DNA of 33,914 nucleotides from an uncultured Stomatobaculum sp. (GTDB taxonomy: Bacteria; Bacillota; Clostridia; Lachnospirales; Lachnospiraceae): the NCBI RefSeq assembly GCF_937924975.1, contig NZ_CALEYG010000017.1, positions 1 through 33,914 on the forward strand, written 5' to 3'. Positions within the stretch are counted from its first letter, which is position 1, and each line of letters opens with the position of its first letter. The notes beneath the pieces are model-generated. The model saw only the letters and a program-made list of their open reading frames with translations, did not search any database and had not been told where the DNA came from. Below are positions 7,116-14,372 of this stretch, piece by piece. A program made the translations under genes and the position numbers.

Positions 7116-7226
7116 TTTCTTTTCCTCCTGCAACATTCGACGTTCTTGCGCGCAACCTCCTGCCGCAGCGGAACATCTCTTCATAAACAGCTTTACCAGT
7201 CTAGCATAAACCGCTTGATTTCACAA
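7116..7226 (-). promoter_or_regulatory. rplS promoter and 5' leader, possible autoregulatory leader RNA
   Basis: Minus-strand TTGTGA (7221-7226) and TAGACT (7198-7203) are 17 bases apart, the latter preceded by TGC as an extended -10. Transcription would start near 7191 and give a leader of about 75 bases. The leader contains the ribosome-site-like block GCAGGAGG twice (7156-7163 and 7124-7131), only the second at proper spacing from the rplS ATG. bL19 leaders are known in Firmicutes; whether this folds as one was not tested. Confidence 0.45.
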
Positions 7227-7236
7227 GCGATTTTTT
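7212..7236 (+). terminator. hairpin with T-run directly after trmD
   Basis: CGCTTG (7212-7217) pairs with CAAGCG (7224-7229), followed on the plus strand by six T (7231-7236). The T-run is on the strand opposite to the genes, so as a terminator it would stop antisense transcription. On the gene strand the stem is followed only by GTTTATG and would be weak. The trmD stop codon is within the T-run and the rplS -35 box lies on the stem. Confidence 0.45.
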
Positions 7237-7981
7237 AGGTTTCGTCCGCACTCCGCTCTGCCTGCGCCTGCAAAAATTTACGGTCCGCTTTGTCAAGCTC
7301 TACCTTGGCAAACAGATCCGGGCGGCGCTCTCTGGTTCGAAGCAGGGCCTGCTCCCGTCTCCACTGCGCGACCTTTTTGTGATCGCCCGAGAGAAGGACG
7401 GGCGGCACGCGGAGCCCCTCATAGACCTCCGGGCGCGTGTACTGCGGGTATTCCAGGAGATTGCCCTCAAAGGACTCAATCTCTCCGCTCTCTTGATTCG
7501 AGAGCACGCCCGGCACCATGCGGCTGATGGCATCGACCATAACCATGGCCGGGAGTTCCCCGCCGGTCAGCACATAGTCGCCGATTGAATAGGGCTCGGC
7601 GCCGAGAAGCTCGAGGGCGCGCTCATCGACCCCCTCGTAGTGTCCGCAGAGAATCAGAAGGGAGTCCTCTGCCGCGAACATCCTGGCATCCGCCTGCGTG
7701 AACTGCCTGCCCTGCGGCGTCACATAGATGACCCGCGGTGCCTTCGGCAAATCCGCCGTCGCACTGCGGTAACAGCGGAGAATCGGGTCCGCCTGCATGA
7801 GCATCCCCGCACCGCCGCCGTAGGGCGCATCGTCCACATGGCCGTGCCGCTCGGTCGTATAGTCGCGAATGTTCCGGATGTCAAACGAGATAAAGCCTCG
7901 CTCCTCCGCCCTGCCGAGTATGCTGGTCGAGAGCCCCTGCCGTATCATGTCCGGAAACAGTGTCAGTATGGTAAAGCGCAT
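7235..7981 (-). CDS. trmD: tRNA (guanine-37-N1) methyltransferase
   Basis: A 248-residue SPOUT-class enzyme that methylates G37 next to the anticodon using S-adenosylmethionine, preventing frameshifts. Conserved parts: MRFTILTLFPDM at the start, PYGGGAGMLMQADPI, CGHYEGVDERALE and SIGDYVLTGGELPAMVMVDA, the last forming the trefoil-knot cofactor site. I use the ATG at 7981, which overlaps the rimM stop as TGATG, showing tight coupling. rimM-trmD-rplS order is conserved across bacteria. Confidence 0.96.
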   Translation of the reverse strand: MRFTILTLFPDMIRQGLSTSILGRAEERGFISFDIRNIRDYTTERHGHVDDAPYGGGAGMLMQADPILRCYRSATADLPKAPRVIYVTPQGRQFTQADARMFAAEDSLLILCGHYEGVDERALELLGAEPYSIGDYVLTGGELPAMVMVDAISRMVPGVLSNQESGEIESFEGNLLEYPQYTRPEVYEGLRVPPVLLSGDHKKVAQWRREQALLRTRERRPDLFAKVELDKADRKFLQAQAERSADET

Positions 7982-8538
7982 CAGAGCAGCCCCTCCATAA
8001 GATGCACCTTCAAAAAGCCCTCTTCCGGATTCACCTCGAGAATACAGTCCTTGATATAGGGGAGCAGTAACTCCTCGCCGTTTTTCCGCTGCACTGTCAC
8101 AATTTCGTTGGCGCCGGTCGGCCATATCGACTTAACTGTGCCGAGTGTCTCGCCGGCGTCGGTGATTACCGGGAGTCCGATCAGATCCGCGACATAGAAC
8201 TCGCCCTTGCGGAGGCGTATGCCCTCTTCCCGCGGCACCCAGAGCTCCATGCCGATGTATTTCCGGATTTCCTCCGGCGTATCGATTCCCTTAAATTTAC
8301 AGATGGCCATGCGCTTAAAAAAATGGACCGAGCTGAGTTCCAAGAGAACTCCGTCCCGGTCCGTTCTTTCCCCGGTGCGCTTCGCACCTTTCAGGTGCAG
8401 CGCGCTCTCCGGGCTTTGCGCATGCACTTGTTTCAGCCTGCGAAAGCGTTCGGGCTCGTCGGAGGTCACAAAGACCTTCGCCTCACCGCGTATGCCGTGC
8501 ACAGAGCTGATGACACCGATTCTAAACTTGTCTGTCAC
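7981..8538 (-). CDS. rimM: 16S rRNA processing protein RimM
   Basis: A 185-residue factor for 30S head maturation. The N-terminal barrel starts FRIGVISSVHGIRGEAKVFV, matching the family GKIVxxHGxxGEVKV pattern. The C-terminal PRC-barrel carries EFYVADLIGLPVITDAGETLG and ends in the DCILEVNPEEGFLKVHLMEGL block. Length is typical. It lies 22 bases after khpA and shares the TGATG junction with trmD. Confidence 0.94.
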   Translation of the reverse strand: MTDKFRIGVISSVHGIRGEAKVFVTSDEPERFRRLKQVHAQSPESALHLKGAKRTGERTDRDGVLLELSSVHFFKRMAICKFKGIDTPEEIRKYIGMELWVPREEGIRLRKGEFYVADLIGLPVITDAGETLGTVKSIWPTGANEIVTVQRKNGEELLLPYIKDCILEVNPEEGFLKVHLMEGLL

Positions 8539-8560
8539 GCGCGTTCCTCACTTCTTTGTT

Positions 8561-8788
8561 TCAGTCAATGTCCAACAGGATGTGCTTTGACCGGCGAGCG
8601 GAAGCCGCTCTCAGGACAGCGCGAATCGATTTTGCAATCTTGCCGCCCTTGCCGATGACACGCCCCATGTCCGCCTCGGCGACCGAGAGTTTCAGTACAA
8701 TCGCGTCCTCTCTCTCCTCCTCCGTGACACGGACTTCCTCCGGCCTGTCAACCAGCGCCTTTGCAATGACTTCCACCAACTCTTTCAT
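8561..8788 (-). CDS. khpA: KH-domain RNA-binding protein KhpA (YlqC)
   Basis: A 75-residue single KH domain. The RNA-contacting GxxG loop is G46-K-G-G49 in MGRVIGKGGKIAKSIRAVLRAA. In Gram-positives KhpA pairs with KhpB/Jag and affects cell division and small-RNA biology; khpB is not in this window. It lies 4 bases after rpsP, its usual place. Confidence 0.93.
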   Translation of the reverse strand: MKELVEVIAKALVDRPEEVRVTEEEREDAIVLKLSVAEADMGRVIGKGGKIAKSIRAVLRAASARRSKHILLDID

Positions 8789-8792
8789 CGCC

Positions 8793-9038
8793 TTATTCCG
8801 TGATGCCCGCGAGCTTCAGAAGCTTCGCGACGCGCGGTGTCGGCTGCACACCGTTCTTCAGCCACTTCTTTGCCTCTTCCTCTTCGAACTTGATCACGCT
8901 CGGCTCCTTGGTCGGATCGTAGAGGCCGATCTCTGCGATGAAGCGACCGTCACGCGGGCTTCTCTCGTCCGCGATGATAATGCGGTAAAACGGTGCCTTC
9001 TTCTGTCCCATTCTGCGAAGTCTCATCTTAACTGCCAT
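8793..9038 (-). CDS. rpsP: 30S ribosomal protein bS16
   Basis: An 81-residue ribosomal protein that binds 16S rRNA early in 30S assembly. The start MAVKMRLRRMGQKKAPFYRI and the following ERSPRDGRFIAEIGLYDP are family signatures. AGGAGG precedes the ATG. The 64-base gap from ffh has a small AT-rich dyad around TGCAAAATTTGCA but no clear terminator, so read-through from ffh is expected. Confidence 0.96.
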   Translation of the reverse strand: MAVKMRLRRMGQKKAPFYRIIIADERSPRDGRFIAEIGLYDPTKEPSVIKFEEEEAKKWLKNGVQPTPRVAKLLKLAGITE

Positions 9039-9102
9039 TGTAGTTTCCTCCTAAAAATCGTTGATTTGTATTTGCAATGCAAAATTTGCAGTGATACCGA
9101 AC

Positions 9103-10446
9103 TTAAAAACCGAGCTTTCCGAACAGTCCGCCGAGCCCGCCGCGTTTCTTATTCTTCATCATACCCGGAAGCTGTTTCATCATCTTCCGCATCTGCTCGA
9201 ACTGCTTGACCATGCGGTTCACCTCGTTGATATCCACACCCGCGCCCCGCGCAATGCGGTTCTTCCGCGACGGATTCAGAATCGACGGGTTGGCTCTCTC
9301 TTCCTTGGACATCGAGAGTATCATCGCCTCGACGCGCCCCATGTGACTCTCGTCGATCTCCGGCATGTTCGCACCGGCCGTCGGCATCATCGCCATGATA
9401 CCCGCGATACCGCCGAGCTTCTTGACCTGCTTCATCTGGTCTAGAAAATCGTTGAAGTCAAACTCCGCCTTCTTGAGCTTTTCGCTCATGCGGCGCGCCT
9501 CGGCCTCGTCGACCTCCGCCTGCGCCTTCTCAATCAGCGAGAGAATATCGCCCATACCGAGAATGCGGGATGCCATGCGGTCCGGATAGAACTGCTCGAG
9601 GTCGGAGAGCTTCTCGCCCATACCGACAAAGAGAATCGGCTTGCCGGTGACCGCCTTGATCGAGAGCGCCGCACCGCCGCGCGTGTCGCCGTCGAGCTTG
9701 GTCACAATCACGCCGTCCACGCCGACCTTGTCCTCGAAGGTCTTCGCGACATTGACTGCTTCCTGACCGGTCATCGCATCGACCGTGAGCAGCGTCCAGT
9801 CCGCGCGAAGCGCTTCCTTGATGCGCCCGAGCTCCTCCATCATCTGCTCATCAATCTGCAGACGACCCGCGGTATCGACAATCAGGATATCGTTGTGCTC
9901 CTGCCGTGCCTTCTCAAAGGCCGCGCGGGCAATGTTCACGGGATCCGCGCCGCTTCCCATCGAGAAGACCGGGACCCCGACCTTTTCGCCGTTTACGCGC
10001 AGCTGTTCGATGGCCGCCGGACGGTACACGTCGCAGGCCGCGAGCAGCGGTCTGTGTCCCTTCGCCTTTAACTTTCCGGCGAGCTTGGCGGCTGTCGTCG
10101 TCTTACCGGCACCCTGAAGACCCGCCATCAGAATTACGGTGATGTCCCTGTCCTGTGCCATCTTGATTTCCGTCGTCTCGGAACCCATGAGCTTGATCAG
10201 CTCTTCGTTGACAATCTTGACGACCTGCTGCCCCGGTGTCAGGGACTCAAGCACTTCGGCGCCGACCGCGCGCTCTTCGATGCTCTTCACAAACTGCTTG
10301 ACGACCTTGAAGTTCACATCCGCCTCGAGAAGCGCCATGCGCACTTCCTTGAGTGCCGCCTTCGTATCCGCCTCGCTGAGCTTTCCCTTGCCACGGAGGT
10401 CGCGGAACACGCGCTGTAACTTTTCGGTTAAACTCTCAAATGCCAT
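9103..10446 (-). CDS. ffh: signal recognition particle GTPase Ffh (SRP54)
   Basis: A 447-residue protein that binds signal sequences and the 4.5S/6S RNA and docks with FtsY at the membrane. N domain at about 1-85; G domain with P-loop GLQGAGKTTT (109-118), DTAGR (190-194) and TKLDG (248-252); M domain from about 300 to the end, rich in Met, ending in a Gly/Lys tail GGLGGLFGKLGF. I use the ATG at 10446 after AAGGAGGAAGCCT; a longer reading from 10539 overlaps ylxM. The gap from ylxM is 11 bases. Confidence 0.96.
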   Translation of the reverse strand: MAFESLTEKLQRVFRDLRGKGKLSEADTKAALKEVRMALLEADVNFKVVKQFVKSIEERAVGAEVLESLTPGQQVVKIVNEELIKLMGSETTEIKMAQDRDITVILMAGLQGAGKTTTAAKLAGKLKAKGHRPLLAACDVYRPAAIEQLRVNGEKVGVPVFSMGSGADPVNIARAAFEKARQEHNDILIVDTAGRLQIDEQMMEELGRIKEALRADWTLLTVDAMTGQEAVNVAKTFEDKVGVDGVIVTKLDGDTRGGAALSIKAVTGKPILFVGMGEKLSDLEQFYPDRMASRILGMGDILSLIEKAQAEVDEAEARRMSEKLKKAEFDFNDFLDQMKQVKKLGGIAGIMAMMPTAGANMPEIDESHMGRVEAMILSMSKEERANPSILNPSRKNRIARGAGVDINEVNRMVKQFEQMRKMMKQLPGMMKNKKRGGLGGLFGKLGF

Positions 10447-10457
10447 AGGCTTCCTCC

Positions 10458-10814
10458 TTAGCGCGCTGTGAGCTGCAAGAGCTCGTCCGTGAGTTTCTGG
10501 ATTGCCGGGAGCGCCGTCTCTCTGTTGCCGCCTGCACACTCGGCGAGAATCGCGGAAAGGATGCGTTGCTCTTCGCGGAATTTTTCCGCAAGATGCAGTT
10601 TCTCCTCATACGCGTAGAGCTGCTCTTCGGTGCGGCGCACGAGATCCGAGACGCCCTGGCGGCTGATGCCCGCCTCCTTCGCGACTTCGCTGAGAGAACA
10701 GTCGAGAAAGACGACCGCCTCAAACATATGTCGCTGGTGCTCGGTCAGGAGCTCTGCGTAAAAGTCAAAGAGAAGGTCGCGATCCGCAAATTTTTCTGCT
10801 CTTTCTTTTCCCAT
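10458..10814 (-). CDS. ylxM: YlxM helix-turn-helix protein, SRP operon partner
   Basis: A 118-residue protein with the UPF0122 pattern: DLLFDFYAELLTEHQRHMFE, then the helix-turn-helix LSEVAKEAGISRQGVSDLVRR, then a helical EEKLHLAEKFREEQRIL tail. Members stimulate Ffh/FtsY GTPase activity or bind SRP RNA in some Firmicutes. The ATG at 10814 has no ribosome site: only seven bases separate it from a -10 box, so the message is probably leaderless. An upstream in-frame reading would run through the clc terminator hairpin and is not credible. Confidence 0.88.
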   Translation of the reverse strand: MGKERAEKFADRDLLFDFYAELLTEHQRHMFEAVVFLDCSLSEVAKEAGISRQGVSDLVRRTEEQLYAYEEKLHLAEKFREEQRILSAILAECAGGNRETALPAIQKLTDELLQLTAR

Positions 10815-10821
10815 GCGTCCC

Positions 10822-10850
10822 AGTATAAGAAAAGCCGGGAGTGCTGTCAA
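10822..10850 (-). promoter_or_regulatory. ylxM-ffh promoter embedded in the clc terminator
   Basis: Minus-strand TTGACA (10845-10850) and TATACT (10822-10827) are separated by exactly 17 bases, close to a consensus sigma-A promoter. The -35 box and spacer are made of the second arm of the clc terminator, and the -10 box follows its T-tract. The ylxM ATG is seven bases past the -10 box, so the transcript should start at or within a base or two of the start codon. Confidence 0.78.
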
Positions 10851-10874
10851 GTACTTTTCCTTGACACTCCCGGC
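10834..10874. terminator. terminator after clc
   Basis: GCCGGGAGT (10834-10842) pairs with ACTCCCGGC (10866-10874), and GTCAAG (10846-10851) with CTTGAC (10860-10865), with a 3-base bulge and an 8-base loop. On the minus strand the stem is followed by TTTTCTTAT; on the plus strand by TCTTTTTATT, so it can work both ways. It begins 5 bases past the clc stop. Confidence 0.8.
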
Positions 10875-10879
10875 TCTTT

Positions 10880-12178
10880 TTATTCTTCCGTTTCCGCGGT
10901 GCCCTCCGGAATATTCCAGAGTTTTCTCGGCCCCTTGCGGTTGATGAACATCGCCTGCGTCTTCGAGTAGGGAAACTTCTGGCTCGTGTAGAGGCCGTAG
11001 TAGCCCGACAGCGTGAAGCAGACGGCAATCGCAAAGGCATAGTACGGCATGCCCGCAAAACCGAACAGCTCGAAGGTCATGAGCAGCGAGGTGAAGGGGC
11101 TGTTCGTCATGCCCGCAAAAAAGGCCGCGACGCCTATACCCGTGTAGAGCGGCACCGGCAGGCCGAACCAACTGGCAAAGGCCGCGCCGAAGCAGGCACC
11201 TATGGTGAGAGTCGGCACAATCTCGCCGCCCTTAAAGCTGCCGAAGAGGCAGGCGCAGGTAAATATCATCTTAAAGAGGAAGCTGTACCAGGCCGCCTCG
11301 CCCCGATAGGCCTTCTCAATCAGCGCAAAGCCGCCGCCGTTAAAGTCGAGCGCGTGCGTAAAGAACTGTTGGTTCAGCGCCGTCAGGCAGAGCAGCGCAA
11401 CCGCGCCGACCACGCCGCGCATCCACGGGTTCGGAAAGCGCTCCGCCGTATAACGGTGCCCGCGGTACAGGAGGATACTGAAGGCCATCGCGAGAACGGC
11501 GCAAAGCACTGCGAAGAAAATGACCATGACCGCACCGCGCAGGTTAAACACCGGCACTTCGGTGACCGGAAAGGCCTCGCCGTAGACACCGAAGCGCACT
11601 GAGACATGGGCCGCGATAAACGCCGCGAAGAGGCAGGGAATCAGCGCCGCGTAGTACATGATGCCGATGGAAATCATCTCCATCGGGAAGATGGCCGCCG
11701 CGAGCGGCGTCCCGAAAATCGCGGCGAAGCAGGCGGACATGCCGCACATGATTGCGATGCGCTTATCCTTCTCATCCATGCGGAACGCCTTCGAGAGCGC
11801 CTCGCCGAGGCTGCCGCCGATCATGAGCGCCGCGCCCTCTCGTCCGACCGAAGCGCCGACCAGATGCGAGAGCACCGTCGAGAGAAAAATGAGCGGCGCA
11901 GTCTGCACCGTGATGTGCTTGCCCTCGGTGATCGAGTCGATGACGGTGTTGGTGCCGCCGTTTTTCTCCTCGTGTAAGAGCTTCTCGAGCCCCACAATCA
12001 GCATCGCCGAGAACGGCGCGAGCAGCAGAAATTGCGGATGTGCGTTCCAGTTTGCAGTTCCGAAGTCAACGCCCTTCCGGAACAGCATGCCAATAAAACC
12101 GACCAGCAGGCCGGTGACAATCGCGTAAAGCGTCCATTTTACGAAATAGAGCAGATTGCTCTTTGCCGACTCATTCAC
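10880..12178 (-). CDS. CLC-family anion channel/transporter
   Basis: A 432-residue polytopic membrane protein of the CLC family with about ten or more hydrophobic helices. Signature regions: NGGTNTVIDSI at about 73-83 where classical members have GSGIP, GREGA at 112-116 (gating Glu E114), and KGGEIVPT at about 316-323 where classical members have GxFxP. The changed first motif recalls the branch of bacterial CLCs that includes fluoride exporters, so Cl- versus F- is open. No CBS domain. I use GTG at 12178, preceded by AAGGGGACC and overlapping the ilvA stop by 8 bases; a longer ATG start at 12202 lacks a ribosome site. It is co-transcribed with ilvA and closed by the terminator at 10834-10874. 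Confidence 0.85.
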   Translation of the reverse strand: MNESAKSNLLYFVKWTLYAIVTGLLVGFIGMLFRKGVDFGTANWNAHPQFLLLAPFSAMLIVGLEKLLHEEKNGGTNTVIDSITEGKHITVQTAPLIFLSTVLSHLVGASVGREGAALMIGGSLGEALSKAFRMDEKDKRIAIMCGMSACFAAIFGTPLAAAIFPMEMISIGIMYYAALIPCLFAAFIAAHVSVRFGVYGEAFPVTEVPVFNLRGAVMVIFFAVLCAVLAMAFSILLYRGHRYTAERFPNPWMRGVVGAVALLCLTALNQQFFTHALDFNGGGFALIEKAYRGEAAWYSFLFKMIFTCACLFGSFKGGEIVPTLTIGACFGAAFASWFGLPVPLYTGIGVAAFFAGMTNSPFTSLLMTFELFGFAGMPYYAFAIAVCFTLSGYYGLYTSQKFPYSKTQAMFINRKGPRKLWNIPEGTAETEE

Positions 12179-13400
12179 CGTAGGTCCCCTTCGAGCGCAC
12201 AAGTTTCGGGCGGTAACCCTCTTTCTTCAGGCGCTCACAAATTTTTTCTTTGTGTTCGGTGCCAAAGGCCTCCATCGTGATGCGGAGTTCCACCGCCGCA
12301 TTGCGGTTGATGCTCACAAACTGGTTGTGCTCGAGCTTAATCACATTGCCGCTCTCCTCGGCGATGACCTCGGCGACGCGCGCGAGCTGACCGGGCTTAT
12401 CCGGGAGTAACACCGAGACAGTGAAGATGCGGTCTCTCTGAATAAGGCCGTGCTGAATCAGCGACGCCATGGTGATCACATCCATGTTGCCGCCCGAGAG
12501 TATGCTCACAATCTTCTTGTTCTCGACATCGAGGTGCTTCAGCGCCGCGACGGTCAGAAGCCCCGAGTTCTCGACAATCATCTTGTGGTTCTCGACCATG
12601 TCGAGGAAGGAGACAATCAGCTCATTGTCCTGAATCGTGATAATACCGTCCAGGTTCTTTTGAATGTAGGGGAAAATCTTCTCACCGGGGCGCTTCACCG
12701 CGGTGCCGTCCGCAATCGTGTTTGCGCTCGGCAGTGTCACGACCTCGCCCGCCTTGAGCGAAGCCTTCATGCACGCCGCGTTCTCCGGTTCCACGCCGAT
12801 CACATGGATGTTCGGATTCAACAGTTTCGCGAGGGTCGAGACGCCGCTCGCAAGACCGCCGCCGCCGATCGGCACGAGAATGTAGTCGACTGTCGGCAGC
12901 TCTTTTACGATTTCCATTGCGATGCTGCCCTGCCCGGTTGCGACCGTCAGGTCGTCAAACGGATGCACAAAGGTGGCGCCGGTCTCGGCCGCAATCTCAT
13001 AGGCGCGCTTTAACGCGTCGTCAAAGACATCACCGGAGAGCACAATCTCCGCGCCGAGCGCCTTGGTGCGGTTAATCTTCATGAGCGGTGTCACCGTCGG
13101 CATGCAGACCGTCGCCTTCACGCCCGCGAGCTTTGCCGCAAAGGCGACGCCCTGCGCGTGGTTTCCCGCTGAAGCAGTAATCAAGCCTTTTCCCCGCGCG
13201 CTCTCATCCATCGTCGAAATCTTATAGTAAGCGCCGCGCACCTTGTAGGCGCCGGTCTGCTGCAGATTCTCCGGCTTAAAGTAGACCTTGTTGCCGCTCT
13301 GTCTGGAAAAGAAGTCAGAGTAAATCAATTTGGTCTCCTTGGTCACCTCGCGGACTCTGTCACTTGCCTCTTCAAAAGCCTCCAATGTCATCGGTTCCAT
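12171..13400 (-). CDS. ilvA: threonine ammonia-lyase (threonine dehydratase) with C-terminal ACT domain
   Basis: A 409-residue PLP enzyme that converts threonine to 2-oxobutanoate and ammonia. The PLP lysine is K53 in QQTGAYKVRGAYYK; the phosphate loop is GGGGLASG at 179-186; ASAGNHAQGVA follows the family pattern. Residues about 330-405 form an ACT-like domain (SVLLPDKPGQLARVAEVIAE), as in the approximately 400-residue form found in many anaerobes, which can be biosynthetic or catabolic. No isoleucine-pathway genes are nearby. The start overlaps the ftsY end by 29 bases and clc begins inside its last codons. Confidence 0.92.
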   Translation of the reverse strand: MEPMTLEAFEEASDRVREVTKETKLIYSDFFSRQSGNKVYFKPENLQQTGAYKVRGAYYKISTMDESARGKGLITASAGNHAQGVAFAAKLAGVKATVCMPTVTPLMKINRTKALGAEIVLSGDVFDDALKRAYEIAAETGATFVHPFDDLTVATGQGSIAMEIVKELPTVDYILVPIGGGGLASGVSTLAKLLNPNIHVIGVEPENAACMKASLKAGEVVTLPSANTIADGTAVKRPGEKIFPYIQKNLDGIITIQDNELIVSFLDMVENHKMIVENSGLLTVAALKHLDVENKKIVSILSGGNMDVITMASLIQHGLIQRDRIFTVSVLLPDKPGQLARVAEVIAEESGNVIKLEHNQFVSINRNAAVELRITMEAFGTEHKEKICERLKKEGYRPKLVRSKGTYGE

Positions 13401-14364
13401 CCTGCTTATGCCTCCTCTCTACTCTCTCTCTGTCCGGCTCTCTGGCGAACAGCGCCTCGACATACTGCCCTGCGTCAAACTTCCTGAGATCGTCAATCTT
13501 CTCGCCGACGCCGATGTACTTGACCGGCAGTTTTAACTCCGCCTGAATCGCAATCGCGACGCCGCCCTTCGCGGATCCGTCGAGCTTGGTCAGCACGACA
13601 CCCGATATATCGCAGATGTCGCCGAATTCCTTCGCCTGCTCGAGGGCATTCTGGCCCGTTGTGCCGTCGAGCACCAGCAGAGTCTCTCTCCGGTACTCCG
13701 GCAGTTCGCGCTGCACCACGCGATCAATCTTCCGTAGCTCCTCCATCAGATTCTTCTTGTTGTGGAGTCGGCCCGCCGTGTCGCAAATCAGAAGATCCGT
13801 GCGACGCGCGCGCGACGCCTGGCAGGCGTCAAAGACAACCGCGGCCGGGTCTGCGCCCGCCGTCGCCTTGACCATCTCGACGCCGGCGCGCTGTGACCAC
13901 GCCTCCAGCTGCTCGATGGCTGCCGCGCGAAAGGTATCCGCGCCGGCGAGCAACACGCGTCTGCCGTCTGCCTTCGCCTGCGACGCCATCTTTCCGGCGG
14001 TCGTCGTCTTGCCGACCCCGTTCACGCCGATTAGGAGTAGCACAGAGGGGGTCTTCTCAAAGTCATAGGCATTTTCGCCGAGGTCCATTCTCGACTTGAT
14101 GCTCTCGATCAGGAGATCCCGGCAGGCGCTCCGCGCCCGCACATGTCTTTCCTCTGTCATGGCGCGCAGCTCTTCGAGAATCTCCTCCGTCGCGCGGACG
14201 CCCACATCGCCGGTAATCAGAATCTCTTCGAGCTCATCGTAAAAGTCATCGTCCACTTCACCGGGGCCGTTGAACAAATCGTCCAGGCCGTAGACCACTG
14301 CCTTGCGAGTCTTCTCGAGTCCCGCCACAAGACGGCTGAAAAATCCCTTCTTCTCTTCTGCCAT
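13372..14364 (-). CDS. ftsY: SRP receptor GTPase FtsY
   Basis: A 330-residue GTPase that receives SRP-ribosome complexes at the membrane. Only a short basic/amphipathic N-terminus (KKGFFSRLVAGLEKTRKAV) precedes the N domain, so it is the compact Gram-positive form without a long acidic A domain. G domain: P-loop GVNGVGKTT (113-121), ADTFRAAAIEQL, DTAGR (195-199), TKLDGSAKGG. The C-terminal 20 residues, which overlap ilvA, are non-conserved and charged. It lies 8 bases after smc. Confidence 0.95.
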   Translation of the reverse strand: MAEEKKGFFSRLVAGLEKTRKAVVYGLDDLFNGPGEVDDDFYDELEEILITGDVGVRATEEILEELRAMTEERHVRARSACRDLLIESIKSRMDLGENAYDFEKTPSVLLLIGVNGVGKTTTAGKMASQAKADGRRVLLAGADTFRAAAIEQLEAWSQRAGVEMVKATAGADPAAVVFDACQASRARRTDLLICDTAGRLHNKKNLMEELRKIDRVVQRELPEYRRETLLVLDGTTGQNALEQAKEFGDICDISGVVLTKLDGSAKGGVAIAIQAELKLPVKYIGVGEKIDDLRKFDAGQYVEALFAREPDRERVERRHKQDGTDDIGGF

Positions 14365-14372
14365 TGTTCCTC

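Noticed and set aside
12171..12202. ATG at 12202 as the start of clc
   Set aside because: No ribosome site, and the added residues are non-conserved; the GTG at 12178 has AAGGGGACC upstream and couples to the ilvA stop.
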